The notes below the pieces were generated by a model. That model was not told the DNA's origin. It saw only the letters and a program-made list of their open reading frames with translations, and made no database searches. Source: Bacteroidales bacterium (GTDB lineage Bacteria; Bacteroidota; Bacteroidia; Bacteroidales; WCHB1-69). Taken from it: a stretch of 64,000 nucleotides of DNA. Both the position numbers and the translations under genes were made by a program. Below, one piece after another: positions 54,211 through 63,796 of the stretch; within the stretch, counting starts at the first letter, position 1; every line of letters begins with the position of its first letter. The stretch lies in contig JAFPVR010000055.1 of assembly GCA_017395245.1 (NCBI GenBank), forward strand, positions 21,579 to 85,578, written 5' to 3'.

Positions 54211-55170
54211 ATGATGCATAACCCTACAATAATCAAGTTCGAGAATGGCAACCGCTACAAAGGCGACGTGAACGCGGAGGGACAACCGCACGGCATCGGG
54301 CACATGGACTATGACCTGAACGGCTACTATGCCCAATATGACGGCCATTGGGAGAACGGAAAGCGCTGCGGGAAAGGACATTACAACCAGTTCAGCAAGG
54401 GTGGACGAAGGTACACATACGACTACGAGGGCGACTGGCTCGATGACAAGGAGCACGGTCAGGGCACTTTGATGGAAAGCAGCGAGAAAGGTCTGCACTG
54501 CTCCTCCGTCACCAAGGCCTACACCGGCGGATTTCGCGAAGGCAAGTATCACGGCCACGGAGTTATCGTTGAGGACAACTTTGACGGTAGTTTCACCAAT
54601 GGACAGAACCGTTTCGAAGGGGAGTTTGAGGACGGGAAAACCATCGGTCACGGGGTTTGGGAATACGCAAACGGCGACCGATTCGAGGGCGAGTTTTCCG
54701 ACTACGGCAACAAAAACGGCCACGGTATCTATACTTTCGCAAACGGACTGAAGTTTGAGGGCGAATGGAAGGACGACTGTTTCCTGACCGAGACCTGCCA
54801 AGCCGATCCGTCGCAGGAAACCCCTACCCTGCTGATCACCGAGCACCATCACGGTTTCGACTACAATTACACAGGCAAGTTTTTGTTCGCGGCAGAACAA
54901 GGCACAATACGCTACGAAAATGCCGCCACCATCCGCAAAGACTCGAGTTTCAATATGCGGGATGCCTCCATTGACATCGTTGAGGTGACTTCCGATAGCG
55001 TAACCTACACGGTGAAAGGCGATTTTACCGCGGACAGCAAAGCTTTCAACGACACCATCCGTCGGGGCGAGACCAAGAAATACGAAGACTCAAGAGACTG
55101 TACTGCAACTATATACGACGAAGACTATGACTACACCATCGAAAGCTGGATTGAAATAGTCTGCGTATAA
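54211..55170 (+). CDS. MORN-repeat protein
   Basis: A 319-aa protein without a signal peptide. At least six MORN units (Y/F-x-G-x-W/F-x-x-G-x-x-x-G-x-G) are visible between residues 10 and 195: NGNRYKGDVNAEGQPHGIGH, YDGHWENGKRCGKGHY, YEGDWLDDKEHGQGT, YTGGFREGKYHGHGV, FEGEFEDGKTIGHGVW, FEGEFSDYGNKNGHGIY. The C-terminal 110 residues form an unrecognised beta-rich domain. MORN repeats often bind lipids or proteins; the role here is unknown. It follows the GH97 pair by 59 bp and may be co-transcribed, but a link to glucan use is not evident. Confidence 0.85.
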   Translation: MMHNPTIIKFENGNRYKGDVNAEGQPHGIGHMDYDLNGYYAQYDGHWENGKRCGKGHYNQFSKGGRRYTYDYEGDWLDDKEHGQGTLMESSEKGLHCSSVTKAYTGGFREGKYHGHGVIVEDNFDGSFTNGQNRFEGEFEDGKTIGHGVWEYANGDRFEGEFSDYGNKNGHGIYTFANGLKFEGEWKDDCFLTETCQADPSQETPTLLITEHHHGFDYNYTGKFLFAAEQGTIRYENAATIRKDSSFNMRDASIDIVEVTSDSVTYTVKGDFTADSKAFNDTIRRGETKKYEDSRDCTATIYDEDYDYTIESWIEIVCV

Positions 55171-55189
55171 CATTCTATCTGTAAACCCC

Positions 55190-56593
55190 TTATTTGCAAG
55201 ATCTTCGTTGCTTTTCCCGCAGGATTTTCAAGTCCTTGTTCCGGGAAGTGGGCATTTTATCCCCCTGAAAATCTTCTATATACTTTTCCGGACACCTACT
55301 GATCATATACAAGGCAATATTATACAAGCCCTGCTCCAAATCTTCATGCTTGTCTTCCACTTTCTTTTTGTTTTCGGCGAACCATTCCGGATCTGACTTT
55401 ATCTTGTGGACGAGCTTGTTGACCTCAGCATCTATACCGGCCTTGTCATAGCAGAGGTGCAACAACGCCTTGGGCAAGAAATGGCTGCCAAGTTCATAAA
55501 GCGACCCCGTGCCGTAATTGAGCATAATATAGTCGGCTCGTGCCAGCTCCTGATCGAGATCCAAATCCAACACGGAGGTGTTCGCGGAGTCAAAATAGAC
55601 TTTGTAATTGTAATACCAGTAGGGATGATTTCGGAAAATATCCTGCAATGGGACATTGTAGGTGAAATTCCAAAAATAAGAGTCGCCAATGGTTAACAAG
55701 ATGGGCTCAACCGCCGCAGGATCCTCCTTGACCGTCACATCAACATACCAATACGGAGACGACTTCATGGGGAAAACCAGATTTAGAAGATCTTCCAAAT
55801 CTTTGTCGGGCTTGCGCGGTTTTGCCTGATATTTTTCGCCAATCTCCAAATGATGTAGTCGCTGACCGCTCAAATCCTCCATGTACCGAAGAATGGAATC
55901 GAAAACATGAACAGCGGCGATATTGCTCCAATGCGTCCCCTTTTCATAGAACAACGGATAGTTTACGGTATCCTTGATGGCCTTGAAAACGGCCACATTG
56001 TCTATGTAGTGTATGCCCAGTTCATCAAACCGTTTTACATAATAATTATATGCCCGAAAGCCTTCAGGACGGGTATACAAGCTGTTTTCAGCTAAAAACT
56101 CCGGGAAAATAACATCTTTTCCAGGGTTTATGTTGACAAAAATGTGGATACCGAGCTCTTCTAATAACTGCTGCATTTTCCAAAGACGCAACGCCTCGGT
56201 CTCGCAACGCGATCTCATTACGGCCGTGTCATTCGTATAATTGTACATCAGACTCTCGAAATGATCCTTGACATACACGTCCTCAAACAGCCAGTTGCCT
56301 TTCCCGCGCACAACGGTGGTGTTGTCCGTCTCCCGGAAGCAACTCCATCGATATTGGTTGTACAACCGGATAAACCACTCCCGAAAACCGCAGTGCTCCC
56401 GGCAATACTTCTCCAAATCGTCTTGGAAAGTGCCGTCCACATAGTTTTGGAAGGTCAGTTTCGGCTTTTCCGCTTCGACCGTCACGCCCGCGAGCGATTT
56501 GACATGCACGATACCCGTAAAGGTCTGGACCAAGAGAAGGGTCAAAACCACGATTGTACTAACAAACAATATCTTATACAGGTTCTTTCGCAT
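55190..56593 (-). CDS. AlgX/AlgJ-like (SGNH, DHHW-type) acetyltransferase partner
   Basis: A 467-aa membrane-anchored periplasmic protein (KILFVSTIVVLTLLLVQTF anchor). GTHWSNIAAVHVFDSI and LLTIGDSYFWNFTYN are the His and Ser segments of the AlgX/AlgJ SGNH fold, which moves acetyl groups onto an exported polysaccharide. It lies 9 bp downstream of the MBOAT gene, the classic AlgI-AlgJ pairing. The acceptor polymer is not known; no alginate or cellulose synthase is in the window. The protein has a long basic C-terminal tail (RNKDLKILREKQRRSCK). Confidence 0.88.
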   Translation of the reverse strand: MRKNLYKILFVSTIVVLTLLLVQTFTGIVHVKSLAGVTVEAEKPKLTFQNYVDGTFQDDLEKYCREHCGFREWFIRLYNQYRWSCFRETDNTTVVRGKGNWLFEDVYVKDHFESLMYNYTNDTAVMRSRCETEALRLWKMQQLLEELGIHIFVNINPGKDVIFPEFLAENSLYTRPEGFRAYNYYVKRFDELGIHYIDNVAVFKAIKDTVNYPLFYEKGTHWSNIAAVHVFDSILRYMEDLSGQRLHHLEIGEKYQAKPRKPDKDLEDLLNLVFPMKSSPYWYVDVTVKEDPAAVEPILLTIGDSYFWNFTYNVPLQDIFRNHPYWYYNYKVYFDSANTSVLDLDLDQELARADYIMLNYGTGSLYELGSHFLPKALLHLCYDKAGIDAEVNKLVHKIKSDPEWFAENKKKVEDKHEDLEQGLYNIALYMISRCPEKYIEDFQGDKMPTSRNKDLKILREKQRRSCK

Positions 56594-56602
56594 CGCCAGG
56601 AT

Positions 56603-58021
56603 TTAAAATCGGAAATAGATGAACGGACTGAAACCTGCAGCATTGAGGGCGCCGAGACAGAACAACAGAAGGGAAACAGCCACAGGCCATGCCGCCAGGT
56701 GCTGTTTTTTGGAGAAATCGGTGTAAAAGACCGCATTTTGCAGCTTTTTACCGAAGGGAAGCAGAACAACAAACGCGAGAACCAAAGCCATGACAAGCGT
56801 GGTGTAGAATTGCGGGCTTTGTATGGCCACAAATGACGTAAAATCAAAGGCAAAGAGCCTCGAAATGAAGGTAAAAGCGTCCGACAGGTTCTCAATGCGG
56901 AAGATAGCCCACCCCACCGTCACGATAAGGAACGTGAGGATGACGCTGGGAACTTTTCCCATTTTTTCGTAAACTTTCCCCAAACCCATGCGTTCCAAAA
57001 CGAGCCAGATGCCGTGATAGGCACCCCAAACCACGAAATTCCAGCTTGCGCCGTGCCATAATCCGGAAAGGAGAAACACCACCCACAGGTTGAAATACAT
57101 CCTCGGCTTGGAACAGCGGTTGCCACCGAGCGGGATGTAGAGGTAGTTGCGCATAAAGGTGCCCAACGTGATATGCCAACGCCGCCAGAACTCGCTGACA
57201 CTCGCCGAGTTATAGGGATTGTCAAAGTTTTCTGGGAAGTGAAATCCCATCATCTTACCCAATCCGATGGCCATATCGGAATAGCCCGAAAAGTCAAAAT
57301 AGAGCTGCATGGTATAGCCTAAAATGGCAATCCATGCAGTGCCGGTCCCCATCGTCGCCAAATCGCCCGCAAGCAGTATATCCACCTGTTTTCCAATCAC
57401 ATCAGCAATCAACACCTTTTTGGATAGACCTATCGCAAAACGGTAAAACCCTTGCAGACTCTCCGCCCAATTTTGCTCCCGGCTGCGAATTTCATCCGCA
57501 ATGTCACAATACCGCACGATAGGGCCGGCTATGAGCTGGGGGAACATGATAATGTAGAGCATGTAGTCCGTCAGCCGCTCCATCGGCTTGTGGACGTTGC
57601 GGTAGATGTCGACCACGTAGGTGATGGACTGGAACGTGAAGAAGGAGATGCCGATGGGCAACAGCACTTTCGTAAAAGTGAACGGCTGCAAACCGAAAGC
57701 ACCGAGCACCGCATTCAGGTTGTCCACAAAGAAATTCGCATACTTGAAATAGCCCAAAAGCCCGAGGCTGAGGGCAATGGCCAATCCCGCAAAGAGCTTC
57801 TTACGCACAAGATTATCCGTCTTGTACAACCCTTTTACCAGATAGAAATTGATGACAGTGGAACCTAACAACAGCAGGACGAAGGTGGGGGCACCGTAGG
57901 CGTAAAAGACGACGGAAAACAGCAGCAACACAAGATTCCGCCACCGTTTCGGACAGGCGAAATAACCTATCAGAAAGAGGGGCAGAAACAGAATCAGGAA
58001 AACGTTACTGCTGAAAACCAT
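56603..58021 (-). CDS. MBOAT-family O-acyltransferase (AlgI-like)
   Basis: A 472-aa inner-membrane protein with about ten helices that brings acetyl groups across the membrane for polysaccharide O-acetylation. FSSNVFLILFLPLFLIGYFA starts the typical N-terminus; MAIGLGKMMGFHFPENFDNP, RRWHITLGTFMRNYLYIPLG and GLWHGASWNFVVWGAYHG with the invariant H323 are family signatures. ATG at 58021 is chosen, since a longer reading starts within the family-A palindrome at 58034. It forms a two-gene unit with the AlgX/J-like gene. Confidence 0.93.
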   Translation of the reverse strand: MVFSSNVFLILFLPLFLIGYFACPKRWRNLVLLLFSVVFYAYGAPTFVLLLLGSTVINFYLVKGLYKTDNLVRKKLFAGLAIALSLGLLGYFKYANFFVDNLNAVLGAFGLQPFTFTKVLLPIGISFFTFQSITYVVDIYRNVHKPMERLTDYMLYIIMFPQLIAGPIVRYCDIADEIRSREQNWAESLQGFYRFAIGLSKKVLIADVIGKQVDILLAGDLATMGTGTAWIAILGYTMQLYFDFSGYSDMAIGLGKMMGFHFPENFDNPYNSASVSEFWRRWHITLGTFMRNYLYIPLGGNRCSKPRMYFNLWVVFLLSGLWHGASWNFVVWGAYHGIWLVLERMGLGKVYEKMGKVPSVILTFLIVTVGWAIFRIENLSDAFTFISRLFAFDFTSFVAIQSPQFYTTLVMALVLAFVVLLPFGKKLQNAVFYTDFSKKQHLAAWPVAVSLLLFCLGALNAAGFSPFIYFRF

Positions 58022-58033
58022 TTTGGGGTATTT

Positions 58034-58061
58034 GTAGAGACGCACGGCCGTGCGTCTCTAC
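58034..58061. repeat. Family-A palindrome (core GCACGGCCGTGC)
   Basis: 28-bp perfect palindrome between the MBOAT start and the upp end. A half-site ACGTCTCTA at 58072-58080 overlaps the upp stop codon. Confidence 0.92.
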
Positions 58062-58078
58062 GACAGGCATTTACGTCT

Positions 58079-58735
58079 CTATTCCTTGATACCGTAGGCC
58101 AGATCGCCGGCATCGCCGAGGCCGGGCACAATATAGGATTGCGCAGTCAGTTCCTCGTCAACGGCGCCGATCCAGAAGGTGCAGTTGTCGAAGGGGAGCT
58201 TGCTCATCACGTAATCCAGACCTTGACGGCTGACAATCGCGCTCACGATGTGCGTGTGCAGCGGGTCGCCCTTGCTCATCAGTTCCTCGTAGGCCAGCAC
58301 TAACGACTGTCCGGTGGCCAGCATCGGATCGCAGAGAATCAGCGTCTTACCGTCCAAATCCGGCGAGGAGAGGTAGTCAACCTGAATTTCGAACGAACCG
58401 TCCCGGTAGTATTTCCGGAAAGCGGAGATGAAGGCATTTTCGGCACGGTCGAAGTAGTTGAGCAGCCCCTGGTGCAACGGCAGCCCAGCCCGCAAAATCG
58501 TGGCCAACACCGGCTTCTCGGTGATGCGCGAAATAGTGGCGATGCCAAGCGGGGTCGTCACCTCCTCCTCAGCGTAAGACATCTTCTTGCTGATCTCGTA
58601 GGCGAAAATCTCACCGATGCGCTCCAGATTCCGGCGGAAACGCATGCTGTCGGCTTGCACCTTGGTACTCCGCACTTCGGCGATGAACTCGTTGAAAAGG
58701 GAGTTCGTGTTTCCTAAAATGTGTAGGTTATTCAT
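58079..58735 (-). CDS. upp: Uracil phosphoribosyltransferase
   Basis: A 218-aa cytosolic enzyme: uracil + PRPP to UMP. MRFRRNLERIGEIFAYEISK, ATILRAGLPLHQGLLNYFD, the PRPP loop LILCDPMLATGQSLVLA and the C-terminal GLGDAGDLAYGIKE, which binds uracil, are all present. The stop TAG is followed by AGACG, which is half a family-A element. Its start is 28 bp from composite element 2. Confidence 0.95.
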   Translation of the reverse strand: MNNLHILGNTNSLFNEFIAEVRSTKVQADSMRFRRNLERIGEIFAYEISKKMSYAEEEVTTPLGIATISRITEKPVLATILRAGLPLHQGLLNYFDRAENAFISAFRKYYRDGSFEIQVDYLSSPDLDGKTLILCDPMLATGQSLVLAYEELMSKGDPLHTHIVSAIVSRQGLDYVMSKLPFDNCTFWIGAVDEELTAQSYIVPGLGDAGDLAYGIKE

Positions 58736-58763
58736 AATGTGATTTTTAATGGTTGATGTTTTT

Positions 58764-58920
58764 AGACTTTAGACGTAAGACTTAAGACTTTGGGGCTTTT
58801 CGATACTGCAATGCTGATATTCAACATTGTTCTTTTGTATTCATACCTTTGAAATAATACATTTAGTCTCAAATCCTAAGTCTCAAGTCTCAAGTCTTAA
58901 GTCTCAGGTCTCAGGTCTCA
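58764..58920. repeat. Composite element 2: inverted heptamer arrays around a core (family D)
   Basis: Left array: AGACTTT, AGACGTA, AGACTTA, AGACTTT (58764-58791). Right array: eight units from AGTCTCA to GGTCTCA (58865-58920), in perfect register. The core read on the minus strand contains TTGAATATCAG and CATTGCAGTATCG, matching TTGGATATCAG and ATTGCATTGC of element 1. The purB stop (58918-58920) is the end of the last heptamer. Confidence 0.82.
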
Positions 58921-60213
58921 ACACCCGAACACCCGTTCAAATATTGCGGGCACCTGTTTGAGGTAATATTCCAACGTGAAACATTGGTCGAGTTCCTCGG
59001 GGGTGAAGTTGGCCATCACCGTCTCGTTTTGGGAGAGCAGTTCTTTGTAGTCCTGCCCTTCGAACCAGGCCTTCATGGCGATGGGTTGCACGAGGTCGTA
59101 GGCGCTCTCGCGAGAGAATCCCTTGTTGATAAGGGCGGTCATGACGCGCTGCGCGAAGATGACTTTGTGGGTCAAATAGATGTTTTTCAGCATATTCTCC
59201 GGGAAGACGACGAGGTTTTCGAGGATATTGCCGAAGCGGTTGAGCATATAGTCGAGCAGGATGGTGGCGTCGGGGAGCATGATGCGCTCGGCGGAGGAGT
59301 GGGAAATGTCACGTTCGTGCCAAAGCGGGATGTTCTCGTAGGCACTGACCATGTAGCCGCGAAGGATTCTGGCGCAGCCGCACATGTTCTCGCTGCCGAT
59401 GGGGTTGCGCTTGTGGGGCATGGCAGAGGAACCCTTCTGTCCCTTGCCGAAAGCTTCTTCCGCCTCACGCAGCTCGGTGCGCTGCCAGTGGCGGACCTCA
59501 ATGGCCATCTGCTCCATGGTGGAGGCAATGAGCGCGAGGGTGCCCATGTAGTGCGCGTGGCGGTCGCGCTGCAGCACCTGCGTGGAGATGCGGGCGGAGT
59601 GGATGCCGAGCTGCTCGCAGACGTAGTCTTGCACGAACGGCGGGGTGTTGGCGAAATTGCCCACGGCACCGCTGATCTTGCCGCACTCCACATCGGCGGC
59701 GGCCATCTCGAAACGCTCGATATTGCGGCGCATCTCCTCGAACCACAACGCCCATTTCAGTCCGAGGGCGGTGATGTCGGCGTGCACGCCGTGCGTGCGC
59801 CCGATGCAGGGCGTGTCCTTGAACTCGTAAGCCCGTTTCTTAAGGATTTCGATGAACCGTTGCAAGTCCTTGCGAAGGATATTGTTGGCTTGGAGAAGCA
59901 GGTAGCCGTTGGCGGTATCCACCACGTCGGTGGAGGTGAGCCCATAGTGCACCCACTTTTTCTCATCGCCGAGGCTTTCGCTCACGGCACGGGTGAAGGC
60001 CACGATGTCGTGGCGGGTCTCCTTCTCGATTTCGTATATGCGTTGCACGTCGAAAGTCGCCTTCGTGCGCAGCTTTTCAACGTCTTCCGCTGGAATCACG
60101 CCGAGCTGGCTCCACGCGGCGGCGGCTTCGATTTCCACTTTCAAATAGGCGCCGAATTTGTTTTCTTCCGTCCAGACGGCGCTCATCTCCGGACGCGAGT
60201 AACGGGGTATCAT
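58918..60213 (-). CDS. purB: Adenylosuccinate lyase
   Basis: A 431-aa cytosolic enzyme used twice in purine synthesis (SAICAR to AICAR; adenylosuccinate to AMP). It starts [20 protein letters not shown] and contains the fumarase-superfamily signature [16 protein letters not shown] (about 260-275), with [14 protein letters not shown] and [13 protein letters not shown] upstream. The last residues (FERVFGC) run to a TGA that lies inside the final heptamer of composite element 2. A -7 box at 60234-60241 precedes the gene. Confidence 0.96.
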   Translation of the reverse strand: MIPRYSRPEMSAVWTEENKFGAYLKVEIEAAAAWSQLGVIPAEDVEKLRTKATFDVQRIYEIEKETRHDIVAFTRAVSESLGDEKKWVHYGLTSTDVVDTANGYLLLQANNILRKDLQRFIEILKKRAYEFKDTPCIGRTHGVHADITALGLKWALWFEEMRRNIERFEMAAADVECGKISGAVGNFANTPPFVQDYVCEQLGIHSARISTQVLQRDRHAHYMGTLALIASTMEQMAIEVRHWQRTELREAEEAFGKGQKGSSAMPHKRNPIGSENMCGCARILRGYMVSAYENIPLWHERDISHSSAERIMLPDATILLDYMLNRFGNILENLVVFPENMLKNIYLTHKVIFAQRVMTALINKGFSRESAYDLVQPIAMKAWFEGQDYKELLSQNETVMANFTPEELDQCFTLEYYLKQVPAIFERVFGC

Positions 60214-60233
60214 AATCGCAAATTTTTGAGCGG

Positions 60234-60241
60234 CAAAGATA
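60234..60241 (-). promoter_or_regulatory. -7 box (TATCTTTG) for purB
   Basis: Minus-strand TAnnTTTG match 21 bp upstream of the ATG. Confidence 0.6.
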
Positions 60242-60253
60242 CGAAATAATGAG

Positions 60254-60281
60254 GAATGTAGAATGCTGAATTAAGAATGGC
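60254..60281. repeat. Heptanucleotide array, GAATGNN type
   Basis: GAATGTA, GAATGCT, GAATTAA, GAATGGC in exact register, ending 2 bp from the stop codon of the next gene. Confidence 0.65.
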
Positions 60282-60283
60282 GG

Positions 60284-62656
60284 TTATTTGGTCTTTACCA
60301 TTTTGATTCTGGCCGTTTGCCCGTTATCGGATACCAATCTCAAAAAATAGATACCGTCGGGACGTGTTGACAGATCTATGCAAGGGGCTGTAGTGTTGAT
60401 TTTCCCGTTTTGCACTATTTTCCCGGATATGTCAAAAACGCTGTAGTTCACGTCTCCTGTTGTCTCCCATTCCACATTGAAAACCCCACCCGACGGGTTC
60501 GGCCAAATCCGGATGTCTGTGAATGTGTGTTCGTCGATGCCCACCGGGTCGGTGACATTGAGGATTTTCATCACGTTCTGGGCGGCCATGTACTGGTCGT
60601 TGCCGGGCTGCGAGGCGGTGATGATGGCGAGCCCCACGCTGTGCATGGTCAGGATGCTGCCGTTGATGGTGGCCACGCTCTCGTCACTGCAAGTGAACTG
60701 CACGGGCAGCCCTGATGTCGCGGCGGCGGCCAGCACTACGGGGTTGTCGCTCAGCGGGAAAGTGAGGTCCTGCTCCCAAAGGATGCTTTGCGCCAGCAGA
60801 TCGGACCCGTCGTCAGTCACAGTGAGGATTTTGGAGACATCGGCGGCGGGGTTCCAGGTGGCGTTGCCCGACTGCGAGGCGGTGATGATGGCATACCCTG
60901 GACTATGCAGCGTAAGGATGTTGCCGCTTACCGTGGCGATGCTTTCGTTGCTGCTTGTGTAGGTCACGGGCAGTCCCGAGGTGGCAGTGGCGTTGAGGGA
61001 CAGCGTGCCGTCGGAGAGGCCTGCGGTGAGTTCCTGGTTCCAGGTGATGGTCTGGTTGAAGGTGGTGTTGGTATGTTCGTAAGCCCCGATGTCGGCGATG
61101 TTGTTGCCGATGCGCGGGTTGCCGTCCATGTCCGTGGTGGGCAAATAGGTGATAAACGCTGTGTTGGGGTCGCCGGCGTCTATCAGCGGCGAGTTGGGCA
61201 GCACCCGCCAGTCGGCGACGAGGTTCGAAAGGTCCGTGGCAATGGTCGTGGCACCCACCATAGACGACGGTGCGACAAACAAGGGTTGCGTCAGTGAATC
61301 CAGCACGATGTTGGTGCTGTCTGCAGCGAAATCGCTGGTAGGATTTGTTTCGCTGGCACAATAGGTGTATGGCATAGCGTAACTGGTGGACCATCTGCTG
61401 TTGGAGACCGTACTGCCGCGCTTGTTGTTCCAGGCCACCGTGTTCTTGATCGTCGCCGCCTTGACGGTTCGGATGCCCCCGGTGCCGTTGGTATAGGCGG
61501 TCTGCGCGAGGTTGTTGGCCACCACGCAGTTGGTCATAAATAACCGTCCCACAGGATCTCCGGTGTTGCTGGAGGATGTGGAAGTTCCATTGGCATACGA
61601 TGCCACCCCGCCGGTTACATCGATGCCTTCGGTGGAGATGGCGCTGTTGTTGGCAATCACACAGCCCAAAATATGCGTGGTGTGGGTGTAAGCACTGATG
61701 CCTCCGGCGATATAGGGCCAGTTGTTGTCCGCACTGGCTGTGGTAGCTGTGGTATAAACGGTGTTGTCGATGATGCGCGAGTTGAGGATCCTCCACTCGC
61801 ATTTTGTCTTGGCATAGTCAAAATCATTGCTCTGCGTGAGGATGCCGCCAGCCTTGGCCGTCAGCCCGGAAGCAACATTCTTCACAACGTCACAATTGTT
61901 TACAATAATATAATTGGTTGTATTATAAGCATACGTGTTAAACGTCATCCCGCCGAATTGGCTGCCGGTGTTTTCCGCAATCACACAGTTGTCGAATTCA
62001 AACGTGGCACCATAGGTCTGGCTGCCGTTGTACATTTTCACACCTCCGTTGGTCGTGCTTCCATTTATCTTGCAGTCTGAAACTTGAAAGGTGGAACTAT
62101 AGTACGAGTTGGAGTACTCCAATCCCAAATATATACCACAAGCATTATCTGTCATGGTGCAGTTCGAAATCGTGTGTGTGTTGTTGGCTACGTCACGGAT
62201 ACCGTACTGATTGCCCCCTGTCACATAAAAACCGTCAAAATCGACTGGGCGGCAATGATAGGTGCCGTTATAGGAAAAGTAACTGTTGATTTGGACAGCG
62301 TAATTGCTGTTGTGCTGGGCATCGATGATGGAGCAGGAACTGTCGGGGGCGATGCCGTAGGTGAGCGGTTGCCGCTGATACAGGTGAGTTTCCGTGCCTG
62401 CAAAACCACCATATACGTGTGTGCCGTTCTTGACGGTGCAGGCCGGATAGGTGCCTGCCGCCACAAACACCGAGTCATCGTAGGGCGAGGTGATGAGCGC
62501 CATCGCCCCGTTGATGGTGGCCTTGGCAGTTGCCCACGACAGGCCGTTGTTGCTGTCGTTGCCGCTGTTGGAAACGAAATAGGTGGTCTGCGCAGAAATT
62601 GTCGTGGCCTGAAAAAGGCATAACAGAACAAACCAGAAATGCTTTTTTTTTATCAT
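60284..62656 (-). CDS. T9SS-exported beta-helix protein with two Ig-like repeats
   Basis: A 790-aa surface protein. Signal peptide (LLCLFQATTISAQ), then a right-handed beta-helix of about 500 residues opening with SNSGNDSNNGLSWATAKATI, a motif common in Bacteroidota pectate-lyase-like proteins. Two Big-2-like domains of about 85 residues follow, each with the core TSGLPV(T/Q)(Y/F)T and SIATV/SVATI. The C-terminal 75 residues (IRIWPNPSGGVFNVEWETTG ... ARIKMVKTK) are a type A T9SS sorting domain. No lyase residues are recognisable; adhesion or glycan binding is likely. Confidence 0.85.
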   Translation of the reverse strand: MIKKKHFWFVLLCLFQATTISAQTTYFVSNSGNDSNNGLSWATAKATINGAMALITSPYDDSVFVAAGTYPACTVKNGTHVYGGFAGTETHLYQRQPLTYGIAPDSSCSIIDAQHNSNYAVQINSYFSYNGTYHCRPVDFDGFYVTGGNQYGIRDVANNTHTISNCTMTDNACGIYLGLEYSNSYYSSTFQVSDCKINGSTTNGGVKMYNGSQTYGATFEFDNCVIAENTGSQFGGMTFNTYAYNTTNYIIVNNCDVVKNVASGLTAKAGGILTQSNDFDYAKTKCEWRILNSRIIDNTVYTTATTASADNNWPYIAGGISAYTHTTHILGCVIANNSAISTEGIDVTGGVASYANGTSTSSSNTGDPVGRLFMTNCVVANNLAQTAYTNGTGGIRTVKAATIKNTVAWNNKRGSTVSNSRWSTSYAMPYTYCASETNPTSDFAADSTNIVLDSLTQPLFVAPSSMVGATTIATDLSNLVADWRVLPNSPLIDAGDPNTAFITYLPTTDMDGNPRIGNNIADIGAYEHTNTTFNQTITWNQELTAGLSDGTLSLNATATSGLPVTYTSSNESIATVSGNILTLHSPGYAIITASQSGNATWNPAADVSKILTVTDDGSDLLAQSILWEQDLTFPLSDNPVVLAAAATSGLPVQFTCSDESVATINGSILTMHSVGLAIITASQPGNDQYMAAQNVMKILNVTDPVGIDEHTFTDIRIWPNPSGGVFNVEWETTGDVNYSVFDISGKIVQNGKINTTAPCIDLSTRPDGIYFLRLVSDNGQTARIKMVKTK

Positions 62657-62724
62657 GATTCTTACTTATTATTTTTGATAATCAAATATTTACAATAAAA
62701 GATACCCCTGACGGGGCAGTGGTG

Positions 62725-62732
62725 CAAATATA
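62725..62732 (-). promoter_or_regulatory. -7 box (TATATTTG) for the beta-helix gene
   Basis: Minus-strand TAnnTTTG match 69 bp upstream of the ATG at 62656. Confidence 0.5.
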
Positions 62733-62832
62733 CATAAATTACCATTATAAAATGAGTGTAAGAATAAAATGTTCTATGCTGGATTCCCATCCAATGCCAG
62801 GCCAGTGACGGCAAAACGGTCAGAGATCAAAA

Positions 62833-62980
62833 TCAGAACGTGTACCGGACGCCGAGATTCACGCTCTAGTCAAAGTAGTGGGCGTCATAATGTTCGGCGA
62901 AGAGACAGCCGTAGCCCGGGCGGAAGTCGAACTGCAAGGCCAAAGGCACTTTGAATTTGTACTCCATTCCGAAGATGCCG
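62833..62980 (-). pseudogene. Broken C-terminal end of an outer-membrane protein
   Basis: On the minus strand this reads QIDGIFGMEYKFKVPLALQF, then DFRPGYGCLFAEHYDAHYFD, a TAG stop (62866-62868), and SVNLGVRYTF with a TGA stop. It matches the end of the gene at 63797 (IFGLEYLIDTYLAFQFDFRP ... FDWGLNFGVRYTF), where the TAG position is Trp. It has no start and directly abuts the stop of the FGE-like gene, so it is a duplicated remnant. The rest of the gap (62657-62832) shows only a -7 box. Confidence 0.8.
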
Positions 62981-62981
62981 T

Positions 62982-63740
62982 CTATTTGGATTCTTCGCTC
63001 AATGCCAGACGAAATCCAACATGGTTGAACTGGGCGTTAGGAAGGCCCTGGGCGCGGGCGGAGACACGGCAGACATCCCAATAGCTGGTCATGCCGCCGC
63101 CGCGATAGACCTTGGTTTCGCTCAGATTATATCCAGTGGGATTCTCAAGCGGCACACTGGAGTTCCATTCGTAAAGATCAAAACCGTCGCTGCACCATTC
63201 ATACACGTTGCCGCTCATGTCGTAGATGCCTAATTCGTTGGGCTTCTTGGTGCCGACAGCATGAGGCTTGTCCTCGCTGTTGTCCTTGCACCATGCCACC
63301 TCCTCCAAATCGTTGGAGCCGCTGTATTTGTAATTTTTGGAAAGATCTCCACCGCGGGCGGCGTATTCCCATTCCGCTTCGGTGGGCAAACGGTATTTTT
63401 TGCCTGTGAGCAGGTTCAATTTACTAATGAATGTCTGTGCTTCATACCAGCTGACGCCTGTGACGGGCAAACTGTCGCCGACAACCTTGGATGGGTTCTT
63501 GCCACCCATCACAAACATCCAAAGTTCTTGGGTCACTTCGTATTTCGACATATAGAAACTGCTGAGTTGTACTGGATGTGCAGGAGCCTCGTTCACGGAG
63601 CAGTCGGAATGCTTGCCCGTGCAACCCATCATGAATTCCCCGCCTCGTACATAAACCAGTTCCATGGTGGGAGCCTGAGCATAAACCGATGATGCAAGCA
63701 CGACGGCCATAATGGCGATAAAAAGAGGTTTGTTTTTCAT
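62982..63740 (-). CDS. Exported formylglycine-generating-enzyme-like (SUMF1-fold) protein
   Basis: A 252-aa protein with signal peptide (FIAIMAVVLASSVYAQ) and one FGE/sulfatase-modifying fold: LVYVRGGEFMMGCTG, SFYMSKYEVTQELW, VTGVSWYEAQTFIS, YRLPTEAEWEYAARGG, YDMSGNVYEWCSDGF and HVGFRLALSEE. The paired active-site cysteines of true FGEs are not clearly present, so it is probably a structural or binding member, as are GldJ and GldK. ATG at 63740 is chosen because a -7 box at 63768 would lie inside a longer reading from 63794. It lies between two copies of an outer-membrane-protein end. Confidence 0.85.
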   Translation of the reverse strand: MKNKPLFIAIMAVVLASSVYAQAPTMELVYVRGGEFMMGCTGKHSDCSVNEAPAHPVQLSSFYMSKYEVTQELWMFVMGGKNPSKVVGDSLPVTGVSWYEAQTFISKLNLLTGKKYRLPTEAEWEYAARGGDLSKNYKYSGSNDLEEVAWCKDNSEDKPHAVGTKKPNELGIYDMSGNVYEWCSDGFDLYEWNSSVPLENPTGYNLSETKVYRGGGMTSYWDVCRVSARAQGLPNAQFNHVGFRLALSEESK

Positions 63741-63767
63741 AATGTATTTGATTTTTAGTTGAACCTG

Positions 63768-63775
63768 CAAATATA
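63768..63775 (-). promoter_or_regulatory. -7 box (TATATTTG) for the FGE-like gene
   Basis: Minus-strand TAnnTTTG match 27 bp upstream of the ATG at 63740. Confidence 0.55.
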
Positions 63776-63796
63776 CATATTTTTCAAAGTTCAAGG

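Noticed and set aside
58984-60249. 421-aa plus-strand frame opposite purB
   Set aside because: Antisense shadow; purB has full family signatures on the minus strand.
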